Below, one piece after another: positions 46,463-54,913 of a stretch of 61,774 bases of DNA. Position numbers and translations under genes: made by a program. Origin of the DNA: an uncultured Clostridia bacterium (GTDB lineage Bacteria; Bacillota; Clostridia; Christensenellales; CAG-314); the NCBI GenBank assembly GCA_947623225.1, contig CANQGO010000009.1, forward strand, positions 1-61,774, read 5' to 3'. Positions within the stretch are counted from its first letter, which is position 1. The number at the start of each line of letters is the position of its first letter. Under the pieces are notes generated by a model. That model was not told the DNA's origin, searched no databases, and saw nothing but the letters and a program-made list of their open reading frames with translations.

Positions 46463-48751
46463 CTACTTAGCCTCCGTGCCCTTGTTGCGGCGGTTGCGGC
46501 GCGACTTGGCGGGCTTGTCCGCACTTGCGCCTTCTACGGGGATGGGATCCACTTCGCTGCCGTTGATGACGGACATGTAGAATGCCTCGAGGCTCTCGCC
46601 GTTGGCTTCCATCTCGTGTACGTCTCTGACGCACTGGATCTGACCCTTGCGAATGATGGCGATCCTGTCGCAGATACGCTCCACCACGTCTATAATGTGG
46701 CTGCTGAAGAACACGATATTACCGGCTTCGGCATGCTCGCGCATGCACTCCTTGACCTGGAAGATACTATTGGGATCCAGTCCGGTCAGCGGCTCGTCGA
46801 GTATCCATACCTTGGGGTTGTGTATCAAGGCCGCCATGATGGTGACCTTCTGCTTCATACCGTGCGAGTAGGTACGGATGGGGTTGTCCAGGGCTTGAGT
46901 GAGTTCGAAGCGGGTAGCCATCTTGCTGAGACGCTCGTCGCGGTCCTCTTTGCTCACCTCGTACAGGTCGGCGATATAGTTGATATACTCTCTGGCGGTC
47001 AGACGCTCATACAGTGCGTAGTGGTCGGGGACGAAGCCTATCTGACGCTTTGCCTGCACCGACTGCGTAGCCACGTCGTAGCCGCACACCTCTATCGCGC
47101 CCTCCGTTATAGTCTGGATGCCGACTATACTCTTGATGATGGTAGACTTGCCTGCGCCGTTCGGACCCAGGAAGCCGTATATCTCGCCGCCGTGCACCTC
47201 CAGGTCTGCGTCCTTGACGGCGTACACGTCGCTGGTACCGTAGCGTTTGGTGAATTTCTTCAGAATGAGTTTGTTTACGTTTTCCATATTCATTGGCTCC
47301 TCGATACTTCTGCCGGCAAGTCTTGCCTCGAGAGCAAGCCTGTCCACGCGTATTTTTTTGTTGCGTTCCGCTATATCCAACCAGCCTGAGACGGCTGCGT
47401 AACCCACCTCGTACACGAACCACATACCGAATGCAAAGCCGTAGTACACTATCAGGAATAGGAACTGGTACAGCGGGTAGAAGGTGAACGTAAGATCCTT
47501 GATCTTGAAACTCCACACGAAGTCGCGCGTATCGCGTGCCCACTGACCGAGTTTGTCCACGATGAAGTCGCTATTCAGATAGAAGTAGTCGACGCTGGCG
47601 TTGTAGTTGGAGAACCAGGCGTTGATCGTGAGCATGAGCAGGAAATACACCGAGAATGCTATCATGCTGTACTTGAATTCCTTCCAACGTGGGCGGCGGA
47701 ATATGCCCAGACCCACCACGAGCAGCGGCATAAAGAACGCCTGGTAGTGGTTCATATAGAACAGCCATATGCTCGTACTGAGGATGCTGGTACTCTCGTT
47801 GTAGTTGGGCATCACCATTGCCAGAAACGCGCCCAAGACGTTGATAAAGTAAGTAAAATAGAAGAGTCTCTTCCACTTGAACGTCAGGCACAGCGGAGTT
47901 ATATACATGGCTGTATTGCACAAGTGCAAAGGCAGTGCCGTCACCCAACTCGGACCGAAGAAGTCCGCGAATCTATGAAAGAAGCTGAAATTCAGCAGAC
48001 CCAGCCAAGCGTAGTACATCATGGCGAAGCGTCTGGTATCGGCACTTTTGTCTCTCAGCAACACATACAATGTGATGGGGATCACCGCTGCCGGATACAG
48101 TATCATGCGGTGGTAGATATTGAAATCGTGCGGATTCATCGTGTACTTCTGAGGATCCAGCACCAATTGCAGTCCGTAACTGGGGAACGCCGCAAATATG
48201 CAACCCAGCACAGCCAGCGCGAACCAGAGCCATTCCATACGGAAGAGGCGGATCTTGCGGAAATTGGTCACGGTATAGGTGATACCGATGCCCAGCCCCA
48301 GACCGGTCTCCAGCGCGATGAGCATAGCGCGGGTATTGAACGCATTCAGCGCGTCGGTACCGAGTATGGCGGTGATATGATTGGGCATCAGGATGACATT
48401 CAGCACGAAAACGGGCAATGCGAAGTACGCCACCAGCGCAGGCAGTGTACGGACGCGGAAGAACGGCGCGAGTATGAGCAGCATATCCGCCGCATACGCG
48501 AACCACACCTGCACAAACGCGACGACGATGACCTGCTTGCAGCCCAGACCGTAGCCGGGCTGCAAGTGGACGATGCTTGCGATATTGTCCTGTCCGAGCA
48601 TGTAGCGGAAGAACAATGCCGCAGCCAACGCCAGCGAAAATGCCTTGAGCGCGATATTCTGTTTTGTCGGCAACTTCGCCCGAAGCAGCATACCCGTAGT
48701 GATCACTGCGGCGGCTGCGAGGGTGCCGATGAGATAGTAAATGCCTATCAT
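46463..48751 (-). CDS. Fusion of YwaF-like (TIGR02206) membrane protein and ABC ATPase
   Basis: A 762-residue protein. Residues 1-490 contain about 12 helices. The region FGPSWVTALPLHLCNTAMYITPLCL with later MNHYQAFFMPLLVVGLG recalls the YwaF/TIGR02206 membrane family. From about 515 a CcmA-type ATPase follows: Walker A LGPNGAGKST, signature YSHGMKQKVTIMAAL, Walker B VWILDEPLTGLD, SSHIIDVVERICD. A basic tail ends the protein. The junction is continuous; there is an internal METs region (MNMENVNK) that could allow a separate ATPase start, but no gap. It works with the permease gene 1 nt downstream. Confidence 0.86.
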   Translation of the reverse strand: MIGIYYLIGTLAAAAVITTGMLLRAKLPTKQNIALKAFSLALAAALFFRYMLGQDNIASIVHLQPGYGLGCKQVIVVAFVQVWFAYAADMLLILAPFFRVRTLPALVAYFALPVFVLNVILMPNHITAILGTDALNAFNTRAMLIALETGLGLGIGITYTVTNFRKIRLFRMEWLWFALAVLGCIFAAFPSYGLQLVLDPQKYTMNPHDFNIYHRMILYPAAVIPITLYVLLRDKSADTRRFAMMYYAWLGLLNFSFFHRFADFFGPSWVTALPLHLCNTAMYITPLCLTFKWKRLFYFTYFINVLGAFLAMVMPNYNESTSILSTSIWLFYMNHYQAFFMPLLVVGLGIFRRPRWKEFKYSMIAFSVYFLLMLTINAWFSNYNASVDYFYLNSDFIVDKLGQWARDTRDFVWSFKIKDLTFTFYPLYQFLFLIVYYGFAFGMWFVYEVGYAAVSGWLDIAERNKKIRVDRLALEARLAGRSIEEPMNMENVNKLILKKFTKRYGTSDVYAVKDADLEVHGGEIYGFLGPNGAGKSTIIKSIVGIQTITEGAIEVCGYDVATQSVQAKRQIGFVPDHYALYERLTAREYINYIADLYEVSKEDRDERLSKMATRFELTQALDNPIRTYSHGMKQKVTIMAALIHNPKVWILDEPLTGLDPNSIFQVKECMREHAEAGNIVFFSSHIIDVVERICDRIAIIRKGQIQCVRDVHEMEANGESLEAFYMSVINGSEVDPIPVEGASADKPAKSRRNRRNKGTEAK

Positions 48752-48773
48752 ATTCTCTCCTGTAAATACGCAT

Positions 48774-48823
48774 CAAAAAAATCCGTCTGCTTCACCATAC
48801 TAGTGTGAGCAAAAAACGGATTT
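48774..48823 (-). terminator. Terminator or attenuator upstream of the YwaF-ABC fusion gene
   Basis: Arms 48779-48786 and 48816-48823 pair perfectly, enclosing a second small hairpin; T-run on the minus strand at 48774-48780. It sits only 25 nt before the fusion gene ATG, between it and the 152-residue membrane protein gene. Confidence 0.7.
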
Positions 48824-48937
48824 AATTACACCGACCGCAAGGCGGAAATTCCCCTGTCGCGCGTACGCCACTACACCCCCGAAGAAGAGCATAGCAAACG
48901 TCAGCAAACGGATATCCGTATGCGATCTGAGATCATG

Positions 48938-49396
48938 TCAGGATAAAAAGCTGACTTTTTGCCTATAAGAAACAGCGCACAGGCAACTCCGTATACCGAG
49001 GTCGCCGGCATTGCGCATCGAACCGCTGCGTGTACGTATTCCGCGAATACAGAAGAGGTCTCTCGCATATACGCACAGCGTGCACAGCGTCACTCCGCCG
49101 AGCATGACCAGCAGAGTGGCGAAGAGATGATTGTAAGTAAAAGTCAGTATAGACAAAGAACTCTCGTTGATGAGTATATACAATCCTTCGTCTATCACAC
49201 GCAATGTGTTGAAGGAGAACTCGGCATGCTGCTGCATGACCATCTTCAGAACCATATTGAACAGCACGACGCACAAGAGCATAGCAAAAAACCTGACAAC
49301 GCTCCTGAGAATGTTGCCGAAGTTTCTCACATGATTTCTCATAGATACGGCTACTTCGTTATTTATAACGTCGGAACCGTACACAAAGTCGTCCAT
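48938..49396 (-). CDS. Small two-helix membrane protein, unknown function
   Basis: A 152-residue protein, not recognised. Two hydrophobic segments (ILRSVVRFFAMLLCVVLFNM and HLFATLLVMLGGVTLCTLCV) flank a polar region; the C-terminus is basic. The ATG at 49396 has an AAAGGAGT site 5 nt upstream, in preference to upstream starts in the same frame. It has its own promoter at 49460-49487 and precedes the ABC fusion gene. Confidence 0.7.
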   Translation of the reverse strand: MDDFVYGSDVINNEVAVSMRNHVRNFGNILRSVVRFFAMLLCVVLFNMVLKMVMQQHAEFSFNTLRVIDEGLYILINESSLSILTFTYNHLFATLLVMLGGVTLCTLCVYARDLFCIRGIRTRSGSMRNAGDLGIRSCLCAVSYRQKVSFLS

Positions 49397-49459
49397 GTCC
49401 ACTCCTTTCGTCACCGTAGCAGACAAATTCTGCCGCGCGACCAACAAATTGCACTTCAA

Positions 49460-49487
49460 TTATAACCTTTTCGCCTATTTTGTCAAC
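49460..49487 (-). promoter_or_regulatory. Promoter of the small membrane protein gene and perhaps the ABC genes
   Basis: TTGACA (49482-49487), 16-bp spacer, TATAAT (49460-49465) on the minus strand. Confidence 0.82.
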
Positions 49488-49584
49488 GATTTTACACCTA
49501 CAGTGCCCGTGCAATCGCGAAAAACTCGACTTTTTTTATGCAATTGCGACAAAATATATCATAATCATAGCATATATCCGTTTT

Positions 49585-50328
49585 TTACATGCTTTCCAGC
49601 AGTCTACCCTGTACGAACAGGCACTGACGGGCACCGCGAGGCAATTGTGCCGCTATGTCGGGGAATTCATACAGTTGCCTGACGGTGTGCGCGTCGCTGT
49701 TGACGCAGACGTATTTGCCGCCCGCGGAGATATAGCGCGCTATGGCGTCGAGACCGGGCATGGGCGGAGTACCAGCGCGGCGCATGGAAGAAGTATTGAT
49801 CTCCGGCACGATACCGCGCGAGGCGCACAGGGCGAGCGTGTCGCACAGAAAAGGAAGGTCCTCTCTGTAGTCGTCGTGCCACTTGCGCAGTCCGTCGGCA
49901 TGGCCGAGCACGTCAAAGTCGCCGTCACGGACCATGTCCCGCACCACTCTGTCGTAGGCGCGTTCGTATTCGCGACGATCGGATATGCCGTCCAGCACTT
50001 CGGGGTCATGGACGGAGCCTATGATCATATCCGGATGCAACGAGCGAAGAAAAGCCGTTTCTTTAGGATGGAGATGCGGTTCGCCCATCTCGTAGCCCTG
50101 CAGCAGCAAAACTTTGTCACCGAAGAGGGACTTGACTCGTTCGAAACAACGAATACGGCGGTCGAAAGGAAAGTCCCGAAAGGTATCGCGTCTGGGGTTG
50201 ATATCTATATGGTCTGTGAAGCAAACCGCTTGCAGCCCCAATTCCACAGCACGCGCGGCATACTCCTCCATGGTGGCGGAGCTGTCAAAACTGAAATTGG
50301 TGTGTACGTGCAGATCGCATCTGAGCAT
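49585..50328 (-). CDS. PHP-domain phosphoesterase, histidinol-phosphatase-like
   Basis: A 247-residue enzyme with the PHP metal-binding pattern: DLHVHTNFSFD, CFTDHID, GYEMGE, GSVHD, GHADG and NSDAH. It matches HisK-type histidinol phosphatase or related PHP phosphoesterases. No histidine biosynthesis gene is nearby, so the substrate is uncertain. AGAGAGG precedes the ATG at 50328, and the gene has a good promoter. Confidence 0.88.
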   Translation of the reverse strand: MLRCDLHVHTNFSFDSSATMEEYAARAVELGLQAVCFTDHIDINPRRDTFRDFPFDRRIRCFERVKSLFGDKVLLLQGYEMGEPHLHPKETAFLRSLHPDMIIGSVHDPEVLDGISDRREYERAYDRVVRDMVRDGDFDVLGHADGLRKWHDDYREDLPFLCDTLALCASRGIVPEINTSSMRRAGTPPMPGLDAIARYISAGGKYVCVNSDAHTVRQLYEFPDIAAQLPRGARQCLFVQGRLLESM

Positions 50329-50360
50329 ACCTTGACCTCTCTTGTATAAAAAGTATAAAT

Positions 50361-50389
50361 ATTATAGAATAAAAAATAACATTTGTAAA
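50361..50389 (-). promoter_or_regulatory. Promoter of the PHP phosphoesterase gene
   Basis: TTTACA (50384-50389), 17 bp, TATAAT (50361-50366) on the minus strand. The -35 box nearly touches the end of the M14 peptidase gene. Confidence 0.78.
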
Positions 50390-50394
50390 CAGTC

Positions 50395-51288
50395 TTACTT
50401 GTACAGTCTGCCGAGACCGGCAGCGTCCACGCGCTGAACGTCTCGCACCACAGTATTCAACAAGCGGCGCGGCAGATCGAGGTTTTGCTGAAGGATATGG
50501 CGCAATTCACTGTACGGGAAGGGGTGTTCGAATGTATCATTGCCCACTTCTATGGTGAATGCCGGTATCTTGAGGTGTTCTATACACCAATCCTTATAGC
50601 CGCCGACGCTACCGTCGAGGGTGACCAGCGGGTAACCGGTATATTTGCTTATGGATTCGGCATAGCGTCTGTCCCTGTAGCGACGATGCGAGGTTTGCCC
50701 GAACTCCCAATATACTTGCTCGCCCTTGAGGTGATAGCTGAGCGTAACTATCGGCTTCAGACGCTCGGTGAATTCCTTCAACGCGCGCGTCTCCGCGGCA
50801 GAGAAAGGGGCCCTGCCTATATAGTTGCAAGGCGACTTGTAGTAGCCGTTTTGCTTGCCCGTGCCCCACTTCGCGTCGAAGTTGACGTTCAGGTCCACCC
50901 CGTCCGCATTTGCCTTCCACAGCGCGAAGTCACTGCCGCCGTTGATGGCGAGTAAGTTGCTCTTGCGCTGCTTGTCGGCAATGAAACCTACCCCTTCCTG
51001 GCACAGCCGCACACCGTCGGGATTGGTCATGGGTACGAAGTATATGCCCCCGTCGATGGGTAGGTGGCTATTCTTCACAAGATATTTGGCAAGGCACACA
51101 ACAAGCAATGCGGTCAGGTGCTCGCGCGCATGCATGGCACCCTGCACTATCATACAGTAGCCGTTTTTCTTGCCGACGAATATATACGGAATACGTTCTT
51201 TCAGTTCGCTTTCACCTATAGTACCCGTCTCCACCCCGTGCCTGCAGAATATATCTACTTCTTTCAGCAAATCTTCGTAACCGAACAT
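50395..51288 (-). CDS. M14-family zinc carboxypeptidase, gamma-D-glutamyl-DAP-peptidase-like
   Basis: A 297-residue peptidase. Zinc ligands His53 and Glu56 are in MHAREH, the third His is in SYHLKGEQVYW, and the catalytic Glu is in FTIEVGN; the substrate-binding NVNFDAKW follows. The M14C pattern (muropeptide-cleaving) fits best. No signal peptide or LysM domain is visible, so it appears cytoplasmic or is used in the mother cell or spore. The ribosome site is weak. Confidence 0.88.
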   Translation of the reverse strand: MFGYEDLLKEVDIFCRHGVETGTIGESELKERIPYIFVGKKNGYCMIVQGAMHAREHLTALLVVCLAKYLVKNSHLPIDGGIYFVPMTNPDGVRLCQEGVGFIADKQRKSNLLAINGGSDFALWKANADGVDLNVNFDAKWGTGKQNGYYKSPCNYIGRAPFSAAETRALKEFTERLKPIVTLSYHLKGEQVYWEFGQTSHRRYRDRRYAESISKYTGYPLVTLDGSVGGYKDWCIEHLKIPAFTIEVGNDTFEHPFPYSELRHILQQNLDLPRRLLNTVVRDVQRVDAAGLGRLYK

Positions 51289-51387
51289 AAATCACTACGC
51301 CTCGTTTTTTAGTATATTCACGGGCATAGTCAAAGTGTCATCTCGCGCGCCGAAAAACTTCCATCGCACAAAATATCCGCAAAAACA

Positions 51388-51416
51388 TTGAAATTACTCG
51401 GATAATGTTATATAAT
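51388..51416 (+). promoter_or_regulatory. Promoter of the 98-residue membrane protein gene
   Basis: TTGAAA (51388-51393), 17 bp, TATAAT (51411-51416). Confidence 0.8.
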
Positions 51417-51451
51417 ATATTAAAAGACAAAATACGGCATGGAGGTGCGAC

Positions 51452-51748
51452 ATGGACCGCTTCGAACGAATGGAACGCGATAGATTACCCGAGGAATACA
51501 GACCGCTGGGAGCATGGAAATACTTCGGATACGAGATCCTATTCGCCATACCCATAGTAGGATTTATTTTTCTGCTGGTATATTCTTTCAACGGTTCCAA
51601 CATCAACCGACGCAGTTTCGCAAGGAGTTATTTTTGCAAATTTCTTATCGCACTTATAGTCATAGGCGCACTGGTCGGGCTGGCTTTTGCACTGGGCTTG
51701 CAAGAGGGACTGTGGGATAAAATACGCGAGTTTTTCCAATCTCTGTAG
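51452..51748 (+). CDS. Small conserved-type membrane protein, unknown function
   Basis: A 98-residue protein with two membrane helices (ILFAIPIVGFIFLLVYSF and FLIALIVIGALVGLAFALGL) separated by a loop with NINRRSFARSYFCKF. The YFGYEILFAIPIVGFI pattern recurs in small membrane proteins of gut Clostridia, but I do not know a function. It has a GGAGG site, its own promoter and a terminator; it is monocistronic. Confidence 0.78.
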   Translation: MDRFERMERDRLPEEYRPLGAWKYFGYEILFAIPIVGFIFLLVYSFNGSNINRRSFARSYFCKFLIALIVIGALVGLAFALGLQEGLWDKIREFFQSL

Positions 51749-51781
51749 TGTCACAACGAATACAAAATATCTATGTAACCA

Positions 51782-51812
51782 AAGCGGCTTGCATCTGTAA
51801 GCCGCTTTTTCA
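51782..51812 (+). terminator. Terminator of the 98-residue membrane protein gene
   Basis: A 9-bp stem (51782-51790 with 51799-51807) followed by a T-run. Confidence 0.88.
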
Positions 51813-51929
51813 CGTCACTACACATGCTTACGGCCATACCGCACCGCCGCTTCTCTCGCAGTTTTATACTATCCGGAAGCGAGAGCGTCCGCGCGTATAA
51901 CTGAAAAACAAAATATTTACGTCAAACTA

Positions 51930-51958
51930 TTGACAGAAATCCGAAATAGAATTATAAT
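51930..51958 (+). promoter_or_regulatory. Promoter of the redox island
   Basis: Consensus TTGACA (51930-51935), 17 bp, TATAAT (51953-51958), in strongly AT-rich DNA. Confidence 0.9.
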
Positions 51959-51977
51959 TAAAATACGAAACAGAATT
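51942..51977 (+). promoter_or_regulatory. Candidate MarR operator: direct repeat over the -10 region
   Basis: CGAAATAGAATT at 51942-51953 recurs as CGAAACAGAATT at 51966-51977, one change, 24 nt start to start (about two helical turns). It straddles the -10 box and start site, a suitable place for autorepression by the adjacent MarR protein. Confidence 0.5.
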
Positions 51978-51993
51978 TCAAGGAGTTTTATTT

Positions 51994-52428
51994 ATGGACG
52001 AGCGCATCTTTTTTTATAAACTCGGCAAACTCGTATATCAAATCGACGGCGTGTATGAGGCATACGGCAAAAACTGCAGGCTTGGTTCTCCCAATCTTCT
52101 TTGGATACTCTACGCCTTAAACGACGGCGAGAGGCACAGCCAAAAGCAGCTCTGCGACGATTGGGACATTCCGCGGAGCACGGCGAACACCATTATCAAG
52201 GATTTGGAGAGCCGGGGACTTGTCGCTCTCTCTCAGATCAAGGGAGAGAGGCGGGAACTATTGGTGTCCCTCACCCCGAGCGGCAAGGAGTACGCCGACG
52301 GGATACTCTCCGACCTCTATAGACGTGAAAAAGAAATTTATTCGGAGATAGAAGCCCCCGAAGAGTTTCTCATTGTATTGCAAAATTTGGCGGCAAAAAT
52401 GCAGAAAATAGCCGCAAAAGGAGAATAA
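51994..52428 (+). CDS. MarR-family transcriptional regulator
   Basis: A 144-residue winged-helix repressor. The DNA-reading helices are in HSQKQLCDDWDIPRSTANTIIKDLESRGLV, followed by the wing (IKGERRELLVSLTPSGKEYA). It starts at ATG 51994 with AAGGAG upstream and is the first gene of the redox island. It likely senses an aromatic or redox ligand and controls the island, including itself. Codon choice (AAA, GAA) already differs from the backbone. Confidence 0.93.
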   Translation: MDERIFFYKLGKLVYQIDGVYEAYGKNCRLGSPNLLWILYALNDGERHSQKQLCDDWDIPRSTANTIIKDLESRGLVALSQIKGERRELLVSLTPSGKEYADGILSDLYRREKEIYSEIEAPEEFLIVLQNLAAKMQKIAAKGE

Positions 52429-52432
52429 GATC

Positions 52433-52909
52433 ATGAGCAAGAAAATTTTGGTAGCATATTTTTCGGCAAGCGGAACAACAAAGAGAGCGGCAAGCCTTTT
52501 GGCGAAAGCCGCAAACGCCGACCTGTTTGAAATCCGACCCGAGACGCCTTACACACGTGCCGATCTCGATTGGACGAACAAAAAGAGCCGTTCTTCCGTG
52601 GAGATGAACTATCCGTCCTCCCGTCCCGCGATCGAAAACCGTCCGGAAAACCTTTCCGACTACGACGTCGTATTCCTCGGCTTCCCCATCTGGTGGTACA
52701 CCGCTCCCACCATCATCAAGACCTTTCTCGAAAGTTGCGACTTCACGAACAAGACCATAGTTTTGTTCGCCACCAGCGGCGGCAGCGGACTCGGCAAAAC
52801 GGAGAATGCGTTAAAGCCCTGCGCGCCGAACGCCGTCTGGAAAGGCGGAAAACTCTTGAACGGCGCAACGGAAGGCGCGCTGAGATCTTGGGTGGAGAGT
52901 GTGTTATGA
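52433..52909 (+). CDS. Flavodoxin
   Basis: A 158-residue FMN protein. The phosphate-binding loop is YFSASGTTKRAA; the family segment GFPIWWYTAPTIIKTFLES and the ring-binding FATSGGSGLG are present. It carries low-potential electrons, here probably to a reductase or monooxygenase of the same island. An AAAGGAG site overlaps the marR end, and its stop overlaps the next ATG (ATGA). Confidence 0.94.
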   Translation: MSKKILVAYFSASGTTKRAASLLAKAANADLFEIRPETPYTRADLDWTNKKSRSSVEMNYPSSRPAIENRPENLSDYDVVFLGFPIWWYTAPTIIKTFLESCDFTNKTIVLFATSGGSGLGKTENALKPCAPNAVWKGGKLLNGATEGALRSWVESVL

Positions 52910-53469
52910 AGATCGTGGTCCTTACGGGCAGTCCGCATAAGCACGGCTCGTCCGATCTGCTTGCAGAGCAGTTTGTCAAAGGAGCAAAGGAAGCGGGGAA
53001 CAGCGTTTCGATCATCGACACGGCGCATTGTAACGTCAAGCCCTGTACCGGTTGCGTCCGTTGCGGATACGGCGGCCCCTGTGCGCAGAAGGACGATATG
53101 GGATCGGAAAGCGGCGCAATGCGCGGAATCAAAACCGAAATTCTCGGCGCGGATATGATCGTATTCGTCACTCCGCTCTACTATTACGGAATGTCCGCAC
53201 AGCTCAAAACTGTCATCGACCGTTTCTGCGCGTTCAACGGGGACATTCAAAGGAAGCACATGAAATCGGCACTCATTTCCGTCGCGTGGAACGCTGACAG
53301 TTGGACGTTTGAAGCTCTCACGGCGCACTATCAAACACTCGTGCGGTATCTGAATTTCAAGGACGCGGGAATGATCCTCGGCAAAGGGTGCGGAACGCCC
53401 GACATGACGGCCCGTTCACGCTATCCGGCGGAAGCCTATGAACTAGGCAAAAACCTTAAAAATCAATAA
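52906..53469 (+). CDS. NADPH-dependent FMN reductase-type flavoprotein
   Basis: A 187-residue flavodoxin-fold protein. The FMN loop is TGSPHKHGSSDLL, then KPCTGCVRCGYGGPC, a cysteine cluster typical of the iron-sulfur flavoprotein/NADPH-FMN reductase group, and VTPLYYYGMSAQLKTVIDR. The ATG at 52906 overlaps the flavodoxin stop. The same frame is open further upstream, but that part is antisense-like shadow of the flavodoxin gene. Confidence 0.92.
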   Translation: MKIVVLTGSPHKHGSSDLLAEQFVKGAKEAGNSVSIIDTAHCNVKPCTGCVRCGYGGPCAQKDDMGSESGAMRGIKTEILGADMIVFVTPLYYYGMSAQLKTVIDRFCAFNGDIQRKHMKSALISVAWNADSWTFEALTAHYQTLVRYLNFKDAGMILGKGCGTPDMTARSRYPAEAYELGKNLKNQ

Positions 53470-53482
53470 AAGGAGTATGGAT

Positions 53483-54235
53483 ATGAAAAAAATCACACAA
53501 GACGCGGGCAGAAAATCACTCGGAGAGTTCGCTCCCGACTTTGCCCACTACAATGACGATATCCTCTTTGGCGAGAATTGGAACAATCACGACATAGATC
53601 ACAAGACGCGCTGCTTGATCACCGTCGTCGCACTTATGTCCTCCGGCATTACAGACAGCTCATTGAAGTATCATTTGGAAAACGCCAAAAAGGCGGGCGT
53701 GACGAGAAAGGAAATTGCCGCCGTCGTCACACACGTCGGCTTCTATGCGGGTTGGCCCAAGGCGTGGGCGGTCTTTAATATGGCAAAGAACGTTTGGACA
53801 GAGGAAAGTGCCGACGATGCCATGGCGCGACACGAAAATTCGATGATCTTCCCCATCGGTGCGCCCAACGACGGTTTCAAACAGTATTTCAGTGGCAGGA
53901 GTTATCTCGCGCCCATATCCACAGAGCAAGTCGGCATTTTCAACGTCACGTTCGAGCCGGGTTGCCGCAACAATTGGCATATCCACCAGGCAATAAAAGG
54001 CGGCGGACAGATCCTCATCTGCGTCGCGGGCAGAGGCTATTATCAGGAATGGGGCAAAGACGCCATCGAGATGAGACCGGGTGATCGTATCAACATTCCC
54101 GCCGGAGTCAAGCATTGGCACGGTGCGGCAAGAGACAGCTGGTTTTCTCACCTTGCGATAGAAGTTCCCGGCGAGAACGGCTCGAACGAATGGCTCGAAC
54201 CTGTCGCGGACGAAGAATACAATAAGCTTTCGTGA
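53483..54235 (+). CDS. Carboxymuconolactone decarboxylase/AhpD-like and cupin fusion
   Basis: A 250-residue two-domain protein. Residues about 15-110 are CMD/AhpD-like (CLITVVALMSSG, HLENAKKAGVTRKEIAAVVTHVGFYAGWP) but lack the CxxC of true AhpD. Residues about 130-245 are a cupin with metal ligands NWHIHQ and KHWHGA. The start is ATG 53483 (7 nt after AGGAG); an ATG at 53477 is too close to it. Likely handles a small reactive or quinone-like compound. Confidence 0.9.
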   Translation: MKKITQDAGRKSLGEFAPDFAHYNDDILFGENWNNHDIDHKTRCLITVVALMSSGITDSSLKYHLENAKKAGVTRKEIAAVVTHVGFYAGWPKAWAVFNMAKNVWTEESADDAMARHENSMIFPIGAPNDGFKQYFSGRSYLAPISTEQVGIFNVTFEPGCRNNWHIHQAIKGGGQILICVAGRGYYQEWGKDAIEMRPGDRINIPAGVKHWHGAARDSWFSHLAIEVPGENGSNEWLEPVADEEYNKLS

Positions 54236-54243
54236 GGTACGGC

Positions 54244-54543
54244 ATGGCATTTACGGTCAATATCTACTACATGGGAACGGACGGCAACGCAAAAAAGTTT
54301 GCGGAAGAAATGAAAGCGAGTGGGCTTGTGGAGCGCATCCGCGCCGAAAAGGGCAACCTGCGCTATGAATATTATTTGCCTATGGACGACCCCGAAACGG
54401 TGCTTCTCATAGACGCCTGGGAAAACGAAGAAGCCCTCGACTTCCACCACAAAAGCCCGATGATGGGAGAAATCGCCGCTCTCCGCGAGAAATATCATCT
54501 CAAGATGCGGGTACAAAGATTCCGAGAAGTGCCTAAGGAGTAG
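54244..54543 (+). CDS. Antibiotic-biosynthesis-monooxygenase-fold (ABM/YgiN-like) protein
   Basis: A 99-residue ferredoxin-like protein with FTVNIYYM, NLRYEYYLPMDDPETVLLIDAWENEEALDFHHKSP and a final LKMRVQRF strand, matching the ABM family of cofactor-free quinol monooxygenases. The ATG at 54244 follows GAGG by 6 nt; a GTG at 54232 overlapping the previous stop is the alternative. Confidence 0.88.
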   Translation: MAFTVNIYYMGTDGNAKKFAEEMKASGLVERIRAEKGNLRYEYYLPMDDPETVLLIDAWENEEALDFHHKSPMMGEIAALREKYHLKMRVQRFREVPKE

Positions 54544-54546
54544 CGA

Positions 54547-54900
54547 ATGGCGATAGATTTTCATGCACATATCATAACCCCCGAATACAAATGGGGCTTA
54601 AAATCCTTAAATATTGACCCTCTTGCAGTAGACGGGTTTGCGCTTCCCGATTGGAGCGCGGAAACCCATCTCGAATTTATGCGGGAAGCGGGAATAGAGC
54701 GAAGTGTTCTTTCCTCGCCCACGCCGCACATTTGGTGCGACGACGAAAGGCTCACGGCAAAGGTCCACAGGGAAGTCAATGCTTCTATGGCGGAGGTTTG
54801 CAAAAAGCACCCAAATAAGTTTTCTTTTGTCGCTTCCGTCCCTATGCCGTACACGGACGCGACGATCGAGGAATACCGCTTTGCCAAAGAAAAACTCTGA
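54547..54900 (+). pseudogene. Truncated amidohydrolase (amidohydrolase_2/COG2159-like)
   Basis: A 117-residue N-terminal fragment with the metal-binding start IDFHAHIITPEY and the segment VHREVNASMAEVCKKHPNKFSFVASVPM. Whole proteins of this family are about 270-330 residues, so the catalytic C-terminal barrel half is missing. The frame ends 14 nt before the convergent tilS gene, where codon style switches to the backbone type. This looks like a junction where the island was cut during insertion or deletion. Confidence 0.82.
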
Positions 54901-54913
54901 TCGGGCGTGTATG

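Noticed and set aside
48779-48823. Insertion-sequence end or MITE
   Set aside because: A single hairpin with a T-run fits a terminator; no target-site duplication or second copy was seen.
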